NCBI GenBank assembly: GCA_021904315.1
Contig: CM038907.1
Location: 28,403,223 to 28,467,222, forward strand
Source of the DNA: Sphagnum magellanicum
Lineage: Eukaryota; Streptophyta; Sphagnopsida; Sphagnales; Sphagnaceae
Reading direction: 5' to 3'
DNA length: 64,000 nt
The notes beneath the pieces are model-generated. The model was not told the DNA's origin. It made no database searches and worked only from the letters and a program-made list of their open reading frames with translations. Position 1 is the first letter of the stretch, and each line of letters opens with the position of its first letter. Below are positions 37,511-48,339 of the stretch, piece after piece. The translations under genes and the position numbers were made by a program.

Positions 37511-37630
37511 TCAATCACCATTAAATGATCACATGTGTATTCAATCATCGTTAGATGGTTGAATGCACATTCAAGCACCATTGGATGGTCATATGCACAT
37601 TCAATTGCCATTAGCTGGTCACACAACAAC
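37511..37630. repeat. tandem array, 30-bp unit, 4 copies
   Basis: Units begin at 37511, 37541, 37571 and 37601 with the pattern TCAATCACCATTAGATGGTC plus ten bases (ATATGCACAT-like). The 30-bp period keeps one minus-strand frame open, encoding a ten-residue repeat; probably fortuitous. Related words recur near 39.56-39.78 kb. Confidence 0.85.
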
Positions 37631-38782
37631 ACATCTTGGGTTTTACAATGGGTTAATAAAACAACTATTGTTTTTTATTTTGATTACAATTGTAATTACA
37701 AGTTCATGTCAATGACAACATAGTTGTAAAGGACATTGTGGTGGCATTATGGTTTTACGACTATAGTCAATATCACAAATTAATGGTTTTTACATAAATA
37801 TCAAATTTTTCAAAAATGCATTTTAATGGATTTTTAATCATCCAAAATTAGGTAATAAATAGATTCCATTCATTTTTGCAACTTTTGGTGAATAATAACA
37901 ACTTATGGTCATGTCATGTGGATGTGGCATGCCACATAGCAATGAAGTTGACTAATAGTCATTACACCTCATGACTTGTGAAACTAACATTACAACGAAA
38001 GGTGACCCTATATGTTAAGTGATTTTACTAGATTTTAATGAATTCACTAGTCTAATGAACAAGGAATAATGAATTGCATCCACATTTTATAGTAATGTAA
38101 CTTCACATCATGAATCATGTCATTGATTTGATGAATTAATCTCATTTATTAGTTAGTTGAAAATATTATTTTCCTTTGTAATCAATAATGACTTTGTTTT
38201 CCATGTGATGATGATGTGGCATGCCATTTGACAACAAGGCATCACAAATTTTCATGGCAATCCATGATTTTTTGTGATATCATAAGTTTTTGTGCATTTT
38301 GAGTTTATGGCACCAATATTTGTCATGGCATGCCATAATTTTTTGTGTGCCATGAAATTTGAAGTCATGAATTCATAAGCATGTGTATGTGTACTAAACA
38401 ATGTATTATTAATATGTAATTATGACTACAATATTCATAGTCATTTTGAAAAAGGTGACATATAACTCTTTGACTTTATAACTACTTAACACACTAGTTT
38501 AGGTTAACATACTTATTAAATTAACCTATGTATGTAGGCTACTTAGTAAAAATCTATTTCAATACAGGCTACCTTGTAAGTCACTTAACTAGACATAAGA
38601 AATTTATTACATCTAGTATGTTTAAATATACTTAAAATAGGTTACCCTACAAATATGTTAACCTAAGTAGGCTTGCTTACATTCCTAACTTTAGGTTTTT
38701 TGCCAAGTCAACCTAGGTAGCCTCATTACAAGAAATTTTAAGCTTTATAACTTTGTGTTAAATACAATTAATATAAAAAAAT
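37631..38782. other. AT-rich intergenic, no gene seen
   Basis: No gene recognised. Contains ACCTA/TAGGT-rich words between 38.47 and 38.72 kb. Confidence 0.4.
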
Positions 38783-38852
38783 GTGATAGTGCAATGGATG
38801 AAGACTTGAACCCCAAAATGAAGGTGAAAGGTTCAAATCCTCACTTTTGCAA
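38783..38852 (+). repeat. tRNA-like sequence, probable SINE head or tRNA relic
   Basis: TAGTGCAATGG (38787-38797) fits the pol III A box and GGTTCAAATCC (38830-38840) the B box, with tRNA-like spacing. The T-arm stem beside the B box is imperfect (an extra base, mismatches), so this is not a working tRNA gene. A SINE head is the simplest reading, but the tail and target duplication were not identified. Confidence 0.45.
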
Positions 38853-40617
38853 CCTATGATACCTAGGCCATTTGGTTTAGGTTACATAACCTAATTAATG
38901 GATTTGTGGGGGAATACCACAAATGTTTATGTAACAATGTGGATTTTTACATTATTGATTGAATCATGCACTTGTATCATGGACATTGTTCCTATTTATC
39001 GTCATATTGTGTTAAAATAGTCATGTGTGTCATAAACTTGAAATTCCCTAGGGATATTCTCATACAAAAAATCTTGTGATATATTGATGACATCCAAAGT
39101 ATATACTCCTTGAAATGGACACAATAGAAATTTGTAATCCCAAGCTATGAACATCATTCCCCTTCCACAACTTCTTCATTGTTGACATATAAGGTCAATG
39201 AGAATTTCTTGTACAACAAGTCCTTTGGTAATTAAACACTATCCACATGATATTTTCCCTTTTTCTAGCTTGAGAAATACATGACATGTGTTCCCTCACA
39301 ATCCCATGTAATGATGATGTCATTTCAATTGTGATTGTCATCAAATATGATGTTCAATTCAACCATGTTTCCTTTCATGTCTTCATCTTGATTATTTGAT
39401 ATGGTTGTGCCTAAAACACGAGGATAACCCAAATTGTTGTAAAAAGAAAATACTTTCTTCCAAATGTATCACACTAATTGTCAAAAGACAATTTGAGTTG
39501 AATAGGTCAAAAAAAAAATTTCTCAATTTTATTTTCAAACCCCTTATATACAAAAAATAGCAATCAAAATCAATTTTGATTGCCATTGAATGGCCACAAT
39601 GAATCGATGACATTTCAACGACTAATGGAAACCAAAATTGATTTTGGCCTTGAAGCAAGTTTAGGGTTTTGGATGACAACTGAAATATATCAATCACCAT
39701 TAGTTTTGATTGGGTGAATGGATGGCCATTCAATGACCTACTATGCCTTTGACTTTTTGACTATCGAATGGTGACTAAATCCTTACAGTCACCATGTGAT
39801 CTTGGTCGGTTATTTAAGGCTAGGGCCAAAATTCACCCTTTCTATGTGACTAAAAGCAACAAAAACTAGTTTGGGTGCACGACTATGTCATTTAATGTGT
39901 GTGGGTACACTATAAAATGCACATTTGGTTTATTGTTAGTACTTTCTTCTCTAATGTGTGAAGACTTTGTTTGTTTACAACAATTGGTGCCACATACTTG
40001 GAAAAAAATGGACCTTTTTGGAAGGTGGTGAAGTTCATGACACCATTTGTGATAACAAATATGTGCTAGATTTCATTGTTGAACCTTTGGAAGATCCCAA
40101 CCCTTATTATTACTATTCAACCGTAATAACCTTAGGTGGATTCTAAAGATCCCAACCCCATTACATTTCGTGTAGGTCTAAAAGATCCCAACATCCATTA
40201 TATTAACATAGGTGGTTGTTAACAAGGTAATATAGCAAATGGTGAAGACCACATGAAAGTAGTAAAGGAGCAAAAGGGAAAATGTGATGATGCAAACTTG
40301 AAACCTTTCAAAACTTGACTATGTTAGAAATGATGGGTGGTAGAATATACGCCATTCATGAACATACACATTATGTTTCAACTATATGCGATGATGCCAC
40401 ATTGACAAGAAATGTCCAATGGCTCAACATGAAACCCATTGCAATCTTGAATAATACTGCCCAATTTACAAGTTGCCAAACTGAACAAATGAAAGCACAC
40501 ATATGATCCATTTGATGTGATAATATGCCAAATAGGGCATGCAAAAGGGGCAAGCACATTAAGGCCACCTTTAAATTTTAAGGGGGATGAACCTAAAGGT
40601 CAAAATAACAAAATTTG
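38853..40617. other. intergenic, no supported gene
   Basis: Open frames at 39958-40146 and 40315-40506 have fairly natural amino-acid composition but no recognised domain. They may be outlying parts of the pseudogene that follows. Confidence 0.35.
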
Positions 40618-40924
40618 CCTTTGAAGCATTATAAGGGGAATTGGGGACACTGCAAGTTGCATTGCATGAGGTGGAGTTGGAGCACAGTGTTTTGTGTGAA
40701 TAATTAGGCATGTTGCAAAGAATGATTGAAGTTCTAAAACACAAAGTTGCCTACAAACAAGAAACATTAATGGAAGTAAAAACAAAAGCAAGTGAGGTGG
40801 AAAAAAAATGCTTGATCTCTATGGAGGACATCAAACAATACCATCAAACGTTGATTGATATGAAGGAACAATATTAAAAAGATGTTGAAATGTTTGCCAA
40901 GGTGGCCCAACTAGCTTTAAATAA
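40618..40924 (+). pseudogene. coiled-coil protein relic, family unknown
   Basis: One frame (from TTT at 40620) reads as a continuous amphipathic helix broken by three TAA codons: ELGTLQVALHEVELEHSVLC, then LGMLQRMIEVLKHKVAYKQE, TLMEVKTKASEVEKKCLISM and EDIKQYHQTLIDMKEQY, then DVEMFAKVAQLALNNM. The E/K/L-rich heptad-like pattern persists across all three stops, which is hard to explain unless the frame was once coding. No family could be named; a retroelement gag or a host structural protein are both possible. Confidence 0.45.
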
Positions 40925-43900
40925 CATGTAACTAGCATGCATTTTAGGTGCATTTCCAACTATGTAGATGGAGGTGCAATTAATGCGCATTCAAATGAAA
41001 CATAATGATGATTAAATAATGTTAATGGTGACAAGGAGAAGATTTCCACAATGTAATGCCTTGTTCCATTGGCATCTATATGTAGGTGGAAACGGGATAA
41101 CATGAACCACACTTGAGTACTTTTGGGACTACTTTTGAAAAATATTCATTAAAATATTCATTAAAAAATATTCAAAAAATCTGCAATTTTTTAAAAAAAA
41201 TTTATATTATTATATCAAGGTTTATATAAAATATTTTAATATATATGTAATTTTCAAAAGTTTTGAAGTCTATATATAAGTTCTTTTAGTGTTAAAAAGT
41301 AAATATTACAATGCAAGTAATGAATGTTTTTTAGAGCTTTTTATTCATTGGATATTTTTCAAATTAATTCACATGTTCTAATGATATATCATAAACTTTA
41401 ATATATTAAAAAAATATTATAATTTCAACACCAAATTAAATTGCCATTTCTAAATGTGAAAAACAAAACAAACACGACATTTGATGTGGCTCTTGTTAGT
41501 GTGACTACACCTAGGCACAATTTAGCCTTCAAGCTACCATGCCAAAACATTGGGAATATAATTAGTATAACACACCCAATCAACTTCAAACATGGGGTGT
41601 AGACATGTAATGGATTTGGTAGTTGGGTATGTCACTTAATATGTATTTGGAAATTGATATGATGAGTGATAGTTGGACAAATCCCATATTTAAAGGGCAT
41701 GCATGAGGCCTTATACCCTACACCCACTTACACAAAATGCAAATGGATTTACCAAATATTATGAAGGTCGTTGAATTGAAGGATTGATTGGGGTTCAACT
41801 ATGTAAATGGTGGTAATTAGGCCCACTTGTAGGTATGATGTCATTACTACCATGATTTTGGCTAAAGGATCCAAAGGAGTGCCCGAAGGGTCAACCTATG
41901 AATTTGGTGTTTCTATATATTAACATGTCTTTGGCTACCAAATGTGTAATGGTGATCCCTAAGCCCATTGTTGAATCCATTACTGTTAATGGTGTGTCCA
42001 TGTTGTGTGGGAATATATACATGATTAATGCAACCTATCAATTGTAGGTGTGTGACCTCATCATTGACCTTTGGGGCATGCACAATCATGGTGGATGCAC
42101 GAGGGGCTTCAATTTGATGTTTGATGGATGCATTTAAAGTGGGGAGTTCCACCAATTGCAAAGCAACATTGTGTGACACACTAATGTTTATATTCCCATC
42201 ATTAAATTGTAGTCATTCCCAAATGCTAGCATTGAACAATAATCTTGAAAACATAAGGTCTTCTGATGGATCATCATCCAGGAATTCAAAGGGGTCATGG
42301 TAATACTCATCCTCATGTCTAACATTAAAAGGTTTTCGTCTTATGTGTTTCTTTTGTTTGAACTTCCATCAACATCAAACATAAAGCCTTCAAACAACAT
42401 ATTCTCCAAGATCTTACCAAGCAATGGGGTTAACACTAGCTGATTTTCACAAGAGCTTGTTATTAGTGTAAATGTACATTAAATTCCCCACTTATGTACA
42501 CAATATGGAAAAAATTTAAACACCTACATAAGCTACACAAATAAGAAATTCGTATTCTTGAAATGTTCCTAACATTTGTTCCCAAAATTCCTAACCCCTT
42601 ATCGTTAAGTGTCAAGTTGCACCATTATCAAAAAAAAAAATTGGATTTATCAACTATAATCATTAAGGTATGGCCCCAATTGTTGGTTGAAACAAAAAAA
42701 AATGAGAATTACAATAAATTTGTAGACATCATTACAATGGCCCTTCAAGATCTCCTAGTCTTGACCTTTCAAAATTGTTCAAAAAATTATGATTGTTTCA
42801 ATTCACTATTTAGTAATCAAATAAAAATACGACAACCTTAAACACTCCTAGAAACTAAAAAGATATTTAAAAGTGAAAAAACACCTTCCTTTTATGTTCT
42901 TAAACAAAGGAATTTGAAATGTTATTTTTTCGAAATTTTTTCCTTGACCATTTATTTGGAATATTGAAACTTAACTTTTTATAAATCCAACTCAAGTTTC
43001 AAATTTGACGTGACTTGGTTAAAGTTTTGATATAAGATTTGAAGTGAAAAGTCTTTGGAATTAAATCGTATTTTGTGGTAAAGTTGAATGGATCCAAAAA
43101 ATTGGGGTGTGAAATTACGAATGGTATCACTTAAAGATGGGTTTGCCTAGATAATCATAATAGCAACAAATTGATTAACTCATTCCTGTTGGCAAACTTG
43201 TATACTATATATAAACCTCTTGTTAGATAATATTTAGCTTTGACATTCAAATACCAAGTTATTGTTTCAATATTGAATTTTGTAAATGCCATAAAATTTA
43301 ATTGTATTGGGTCACAAGTATCGTTTTTTTAATCCATGTGTATATGTGGTTGGGTGAATGTACAGTTAATGGTTCAAAAATGGCAAAAATTATAGTCTTT
43401 ATGAATCTAAACAAGATTCTTTAACATGATTTAAATGGACATGGTTGTTGCTTTAAAAAATGTTATTATTCTAATATTTGAATAATACATGCTAAATCAC
43501 TTACAAACCTCCCCAAATCTATGTGAAAATTTATAATTAATGTATTTGATGTTATTTTTTAACATGAAAGTCCTAAAATGAAAACTCACAAAATCCATAT
43601 GAATAATGACCCATCTAAAGCTTTCAAAAAATATGCTTTTGGGAAAAAAAAATGAAAAAATGAAAAAAATTTGCATCTCATATGGACTTATGAAAATATG
43701 ATTAAATTTGAACAATTCAAAAATTTCTAACTATTACATGGTTAAGGTTTTCAAAAGAAAAGATTCATGATATAAGTTTCTCATTTTTTATTTCATCATA
43801 TATTGAGTCCCAATAACAAATTTGGAATGTGAATTAATATTTTTTTTTTCATTTTGTGATGTTCCAATTAGATGACTAGTCCTTATCTTTTAACTTCAAA

Positions 43901-45413
43901 AGTCCATTACTACTAGCAAATGAGTTTTTTATCAATAAATAACCACACAATTCTTTTCCTAATGAAGTTTTTAATCTAGATCCAAGTCCCAATTAGTAAA
44001 TCTAAGGATATATTAATCACCATATACATTTGAATAAATGGTACTCATGAAAAAAAAACTAAAATGTCACAAAAGTGAGCCACTTGATTGTGCATCTACC
44101 CGGCTATAGCTCAATGTAGCAATCTTTCTCACCTATTCAAAACTATTTTACTCAATTGCAATGAGTACTTGCAAGTTGTTCTATTTGTAAAGTGAAGTTT
44201 GTTGAAATATGCAAACATGGACTATTTATACAATCCTCTTGTTTTTTGTTGAGTGTAAAATTTGCTTACAATTGTTGTTGCCATGATAATACCATTGTTT
44301 TTCACAAATATAAGACTCTTATTAAAGGAATATTATTTTCATTGTAAAAAAGGGATGCCTTATGCAATGCTAGATTAGATCATATTTTTAATGGCAAGCT
44401 AAGGCCAAAACTACAATTGTTTAAGCAATGAGCTCCAACACATTCATCATAGTTTATGATGGTCTTGTTGTATTGTTTTGGTTGATTTATTTGCCACCTA
44501 TTTACTAAAGATGAAATTTTATTTCCATGAAAATTTTAGATTTCATGTTTCATTGTAATTTTTTGCAAATAGTTAAATTTCCACTATTGTAACAAAATGA
44601 ATCACAAACTCTATTGATAAGCTTAGTTGGTTTTCTTAGCACCTAAGAGATTCTATGTTAAGTTTAATCAAGGCTTTTGTTGGCTTGAAAAGTTGTAGGA
44701 ATATGCACAACATTTGTAAGTTTTGTTTGCTTAGCCCAAGTTGATAATAGCTTAATAAGCTTTGATTCACATTATTCGATAGCTAGAACACATACCAAGT
44801 TGACAAAAGGTTAATAAGATATTGTTCACACTATTCAATGACCAAAAAACCTAGTATGTTGAAACATACATTGCCCCCATTTTATGATATGGAAAATCTA
44901 ATAGCCCCTTAAACTCAACATCCAAAGAAAATGTAACCACACGAACTTATAACACCTTTCAAATTCTCCCAAGGTTGTGAACATGCCTCCCATAGTCACA
45001 TCTAAAAATAAATATTCTTTGTGTAATTAATTGGATCCACCCCCAAAGCGACAAAAAAACCACTTTGACATAATATCAAATGCCCATTGTAGCCAATGAC
45101 CTTACCTAGACAAAATGAAAAAAAAACCTTGACACAATGTTTTGAAATTGCAGTCAGGCAATTAATGATGGGGCTCAAATTTACACTTGGCCTCTTAATG
45201 TTCTCACTTTGAAACCAAAATGTTCATTTTTGGAAAATTTACAAAAAGAATTTTTAACATTCCTATTTAACTTAGGGGGACCTTAACCGCAAAGAAGGGG
45301 ACAATTTACATGATCTATTATAAGAAGGTTTTTGTTGTTGTATGTGTAATTATGGACAATTTCATGTTTGTAAACATCCATATCATAACACATGATAGTT
45401 ATTAGAAGTTTTA
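40925..45413. other. AT-rich intergenic, no gene seen
   Basis: Long AT-rich tract. Open frames (for example minus strand 41913-42179, plus strand 42563-42841) show no known domain. No element ends recognised. Confidence 0.4.
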
Positions 45414-45605
45414 ATATGTCTAGGTGGTTATGTCTTACTTACAAAGGGATATAAGTCTTTGGGAGGGGTGTCTCAATCTAGTTTTTTGGATTTGAGATCG
45501 CACATCTCTTGTGTTGTATGTTTGTTTTGCAAGTGGGTTTATGCAAGTTCATTTTTCTTTTGCAAGCATGGTTATCCTTAGATTCTTGTTTGTTGGAGGT
45601 GAGAA
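45414..45605 (+). repeat. LTR-like dispersed repeat family D, copy 2
   Basis: Counterpart of 32104-32330: GTCTAGGTGGTTATGTCTTA, then GGGATATAAGTCTTTGGGAG, TTTTTTGGATTTGAGATCGC, GCAAGTGGGTTTATGCAAG and ATTCTTGTTTG. Confidence 0.5.
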
Positions 45606-46597
45606 ATATTTTGTTGGTTCATGTGATGTGCCTTGTAAGAAGGTTTCTATTCGTTTGTCTAAGATTTGTGGATAACAATGGTTGTAAGTGCCATTGTCAT
45701 AATGCATGACATCTTTGGTTCTGAAAATTTTCAAAGAACCAAGATCAAACTCAGTTCTTTGATTCCAAATTTTTCAAAAAACCAAAACTCAGAGATTCTT
45801 TGATATCTTTTTTTAAATTAAGAAAAGCAAAGACTAGACTCGGTTATAAAGAAATCAAAGAACCTCCCAACACCAGAGTTTTTAATAAATTTTATAACAT
45901 TTTAAAATTGGAAAAAAAACCCCAAAATAGACAAATTAATCAAATTAATATCAGGTAAAAAAAATCCCAATCTTTTTTGTCAACAAGACGACAATTTTTG
46001 TGGGAAACCCAACACTGGTAGTTACTATTTTCTGCTTGAATTAAGATCCATTCCTGCATGCACGGTGTTCTGGTGGTTCCTGGTTCACTTTGAGCGCTTT
46101 GGGGACGTGTTGGGGATCTCCTTCCTTGGTCACGCTAGGGTCATTAAAACGACAGAAACGTGAGAAAAACTGCTTGAAACGTGGACTTTCACTTAAGTGG
46201 GGCCAACAGCCGCCGTTGGAAACAAAGTAAACCGCGTGTTGTGACAAAGAAGAATCTGAGAAAAGTCAAGGGAACGTTTGAAATACGAGAAAGAGTCGCT
46301 TTTTACCACTCTCGTCAAGTCGTCCCCTGGAACCGGGAATCCCACGTAAGACCTCTGGAGGTATTTTCTCGGTATCCTGCTCAGCCAAATTGTTGTGCGA
46401 AATTTCGCATCTGCGGTGACACTATTTCAATTCTTTTCTCCCCTGCCACAAGATTCTTTTTCGACGCCTTTTAGTTCGCCACATTGTGAGCAGAAAAACA
46501 CGGAAGTCGCCATGTTTAGCCAATGTGTTCTTGGAGATCACCAAAACCTGGCACGACTCTAAAAAATTGTCTACTGGAGTCCTGGTCTTCTTTTGGC
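45606..46597. other. intergenic, no gene seen
   Basis: Base composition becomes more balanced after about 46.0 kb, marking the approach to the genic island. The open frame at 46181-46474 has no known domain. Confidence 0.4.
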
Positions 46598-47258
46598 TGT
46601 AGCCAAATTTGGTGCTTTCCACTTGTGGATGTTTGCCACTCTGACAACATCACAACATTGAATGAAAAAAACCTTGACCGTTGCCCTACCCTAAAAGGCT
46701 GTATTTTTCACACCTAATTATAAATTGAATAATCACTACTATACATTTAGATTGTTGATTTATAAATATGGGAATGGCACAATCCATAAATATCTCGACT
46801 TATTTTTCAATGGAAAAAACATAAATTTAGTTACATTTTCAAATGGAAATAATTTTTTTATAAATAATTCTCAAGATGTGAAAGCGGTTTTAAATCTTGA
46901 GAATGTAGCAAATTCTCAACAAGGCTGAATTTATAAATTTTTATTTATAAATTTTATTTCTGGAAAAGTAGTTTTTAAATGACATTATGTTGAACTGACG
47001 TTAGTTATTGTGAAAATGTAAAATGACTCCACCGTCTATAAGAGTCGCGGAATCAGTCTAATCCCGAGTAATAAGAGTCCGCTGGGACCACCCTTGTTGT
47101 CCCCAGTAGCCGGTACCAGTCCTGTCCCTGGAAGCCTAAAGTCCCGGAAAGAATCTAGTCTAGTCGCTGGCAGCCTGAGTAGCTGGTAGAAAAAAAAAAT
47201 CAGTCTAGTGCCCTGTTAGCCGAACTAGGCTCTAGTCCCCTTTGGCAGCAGGAGTCAA
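46264..47258. promoter_or_regulatory. three W-box cores upstream of the WRKY gene
   Basis: TTGACT on the minus strand at 46264-46269 and 47253-47258, and TTGACC on the plus strand at 46674-46679. These are the binding cores of WRKY proteins, and WRKY promoters are often auto- or cross-regulated. They lie 1.1-2.1 kb from the start codon and six-base words are common by chance, so this is suggestive only. Confidence 0.25.
46598..46640 (-). repeat. family B motif, copy 6 (diverged)
   Basis: TGTAGCCAAATTTGGTGCTT, then CCACTTGTGGATGTTTGCCA and CTCTGAC. It keeps the left terminus and the TTGTGGATG centre but is shortened. Confidence 0.45.
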
Positions 47259-48339
47259 CGAATGGTGACACCAGAAAGGCGTGGCGAAACGAGAGAAACC
47301 AAAAAAAAATAAAAAAGTGAAGCACAAATTTTTCGACGGTTGCAACCCAGCTGCAATAGCCGGCCCGGGTTTAACGTGCCGGCGTTGACGTCCAAAAGCG
47401 TTGAAAAAAAAGTCGACCGGAGTCCCGGACACAGCTCGTTAAGGTGGGTACTCGTGCATCATCATCAATCACATTAAGTACTCTCATACATCCTTTTGGT
47501 TTTGCCTGTCGTGACTCATGAGTCAGGCACAATCCCGGAAACCGCATAAGGTAGACGAGTAATTTGTGTGTGTGGGCGCGTGGGGGAGGGGGGGGAAGGG
47601 GGGGTGTGTACTTTGTAATCGCTGTTGTGGAAAAGAGAAAAAGAAAAAAGAAAATTTCTTTGTGGACGTTGTGGTACCAGTGATATAGTTGTTGGCCGGA
47701 GTTGATTTGCGAACTTAGATCCGGATCGGAACCCTTGTTACGGTATCGATTGCTATCATCCAATAAACGGTACACCCACTTGTGTAAATCCCTTAAATAA
47801 TTTCATCATCTCGGGAAAAAAAAATCCACGTAGCTAGATAGTTAGTAGTGGTGCTGCAGATAATACAGAGGATTGTGCATCTGTGTTTCTTTTTGAAGAC
47901 GAAACCCTTAAACTTAGACTGCTGATGAAGGAGCAGCAGACTTTAGTCTTTTAGGAGTTTGAACACACGCGAAATCCGTTAGATGTATTTGGGACTGTTT
48001 GTGGGTGCAAGCTAGACAGCGTGAATATTGATCATTAAGATTTGTGCTGGAGAAGTACTGAATTTGAGCACTCTTTTGTTGGGACGCTAACTGCAATACT
48101 AGTGGAGGATCATTTATTAATGCTTGAGCATCTAGATATATATCTTGATCAATATTACTGTCTAGTTCTGATCTTCGGAAGAATTCGCAACCAGGACGAC
48201 GTTGTTCATCCGGAATCGTACTTCAACTTTAGTGATTTACGTGCAGGGTACCTGGAATCAATCTTGGATACATAACTAGTTCCTCCCAAATTTGGTCGCG
48301 ACCTAGACAGGGCACTCCATACGTAGAGATCTTGAAATC
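46641..48339. other. upstream region of the WRKY gene
   Basis: No separate gene recognised. TATATAT near 48137 and AT-rich stretches could serve as core promoter, but the transcription start cannot be fixed. A 77-codon open frame at 48042-48275 might be an upstream ORF if transcription starts before it. G-runs and CT-rich words lie near 47.58 kb. Confidence 0.35.

Noticed and set aside
47371..47775. 134-codon minus-strand frame upstream of the WRKY gene
   Set aside because: Includes proline runs from G-rich simple sequence, no domain, and lies in the probable promoter.
48042..48275. Upstream ORF in the WRKY leader
   Set aside because: Possible, but the transcription start is unknown and a TATA-like site near 48137 would exclude its ATG.
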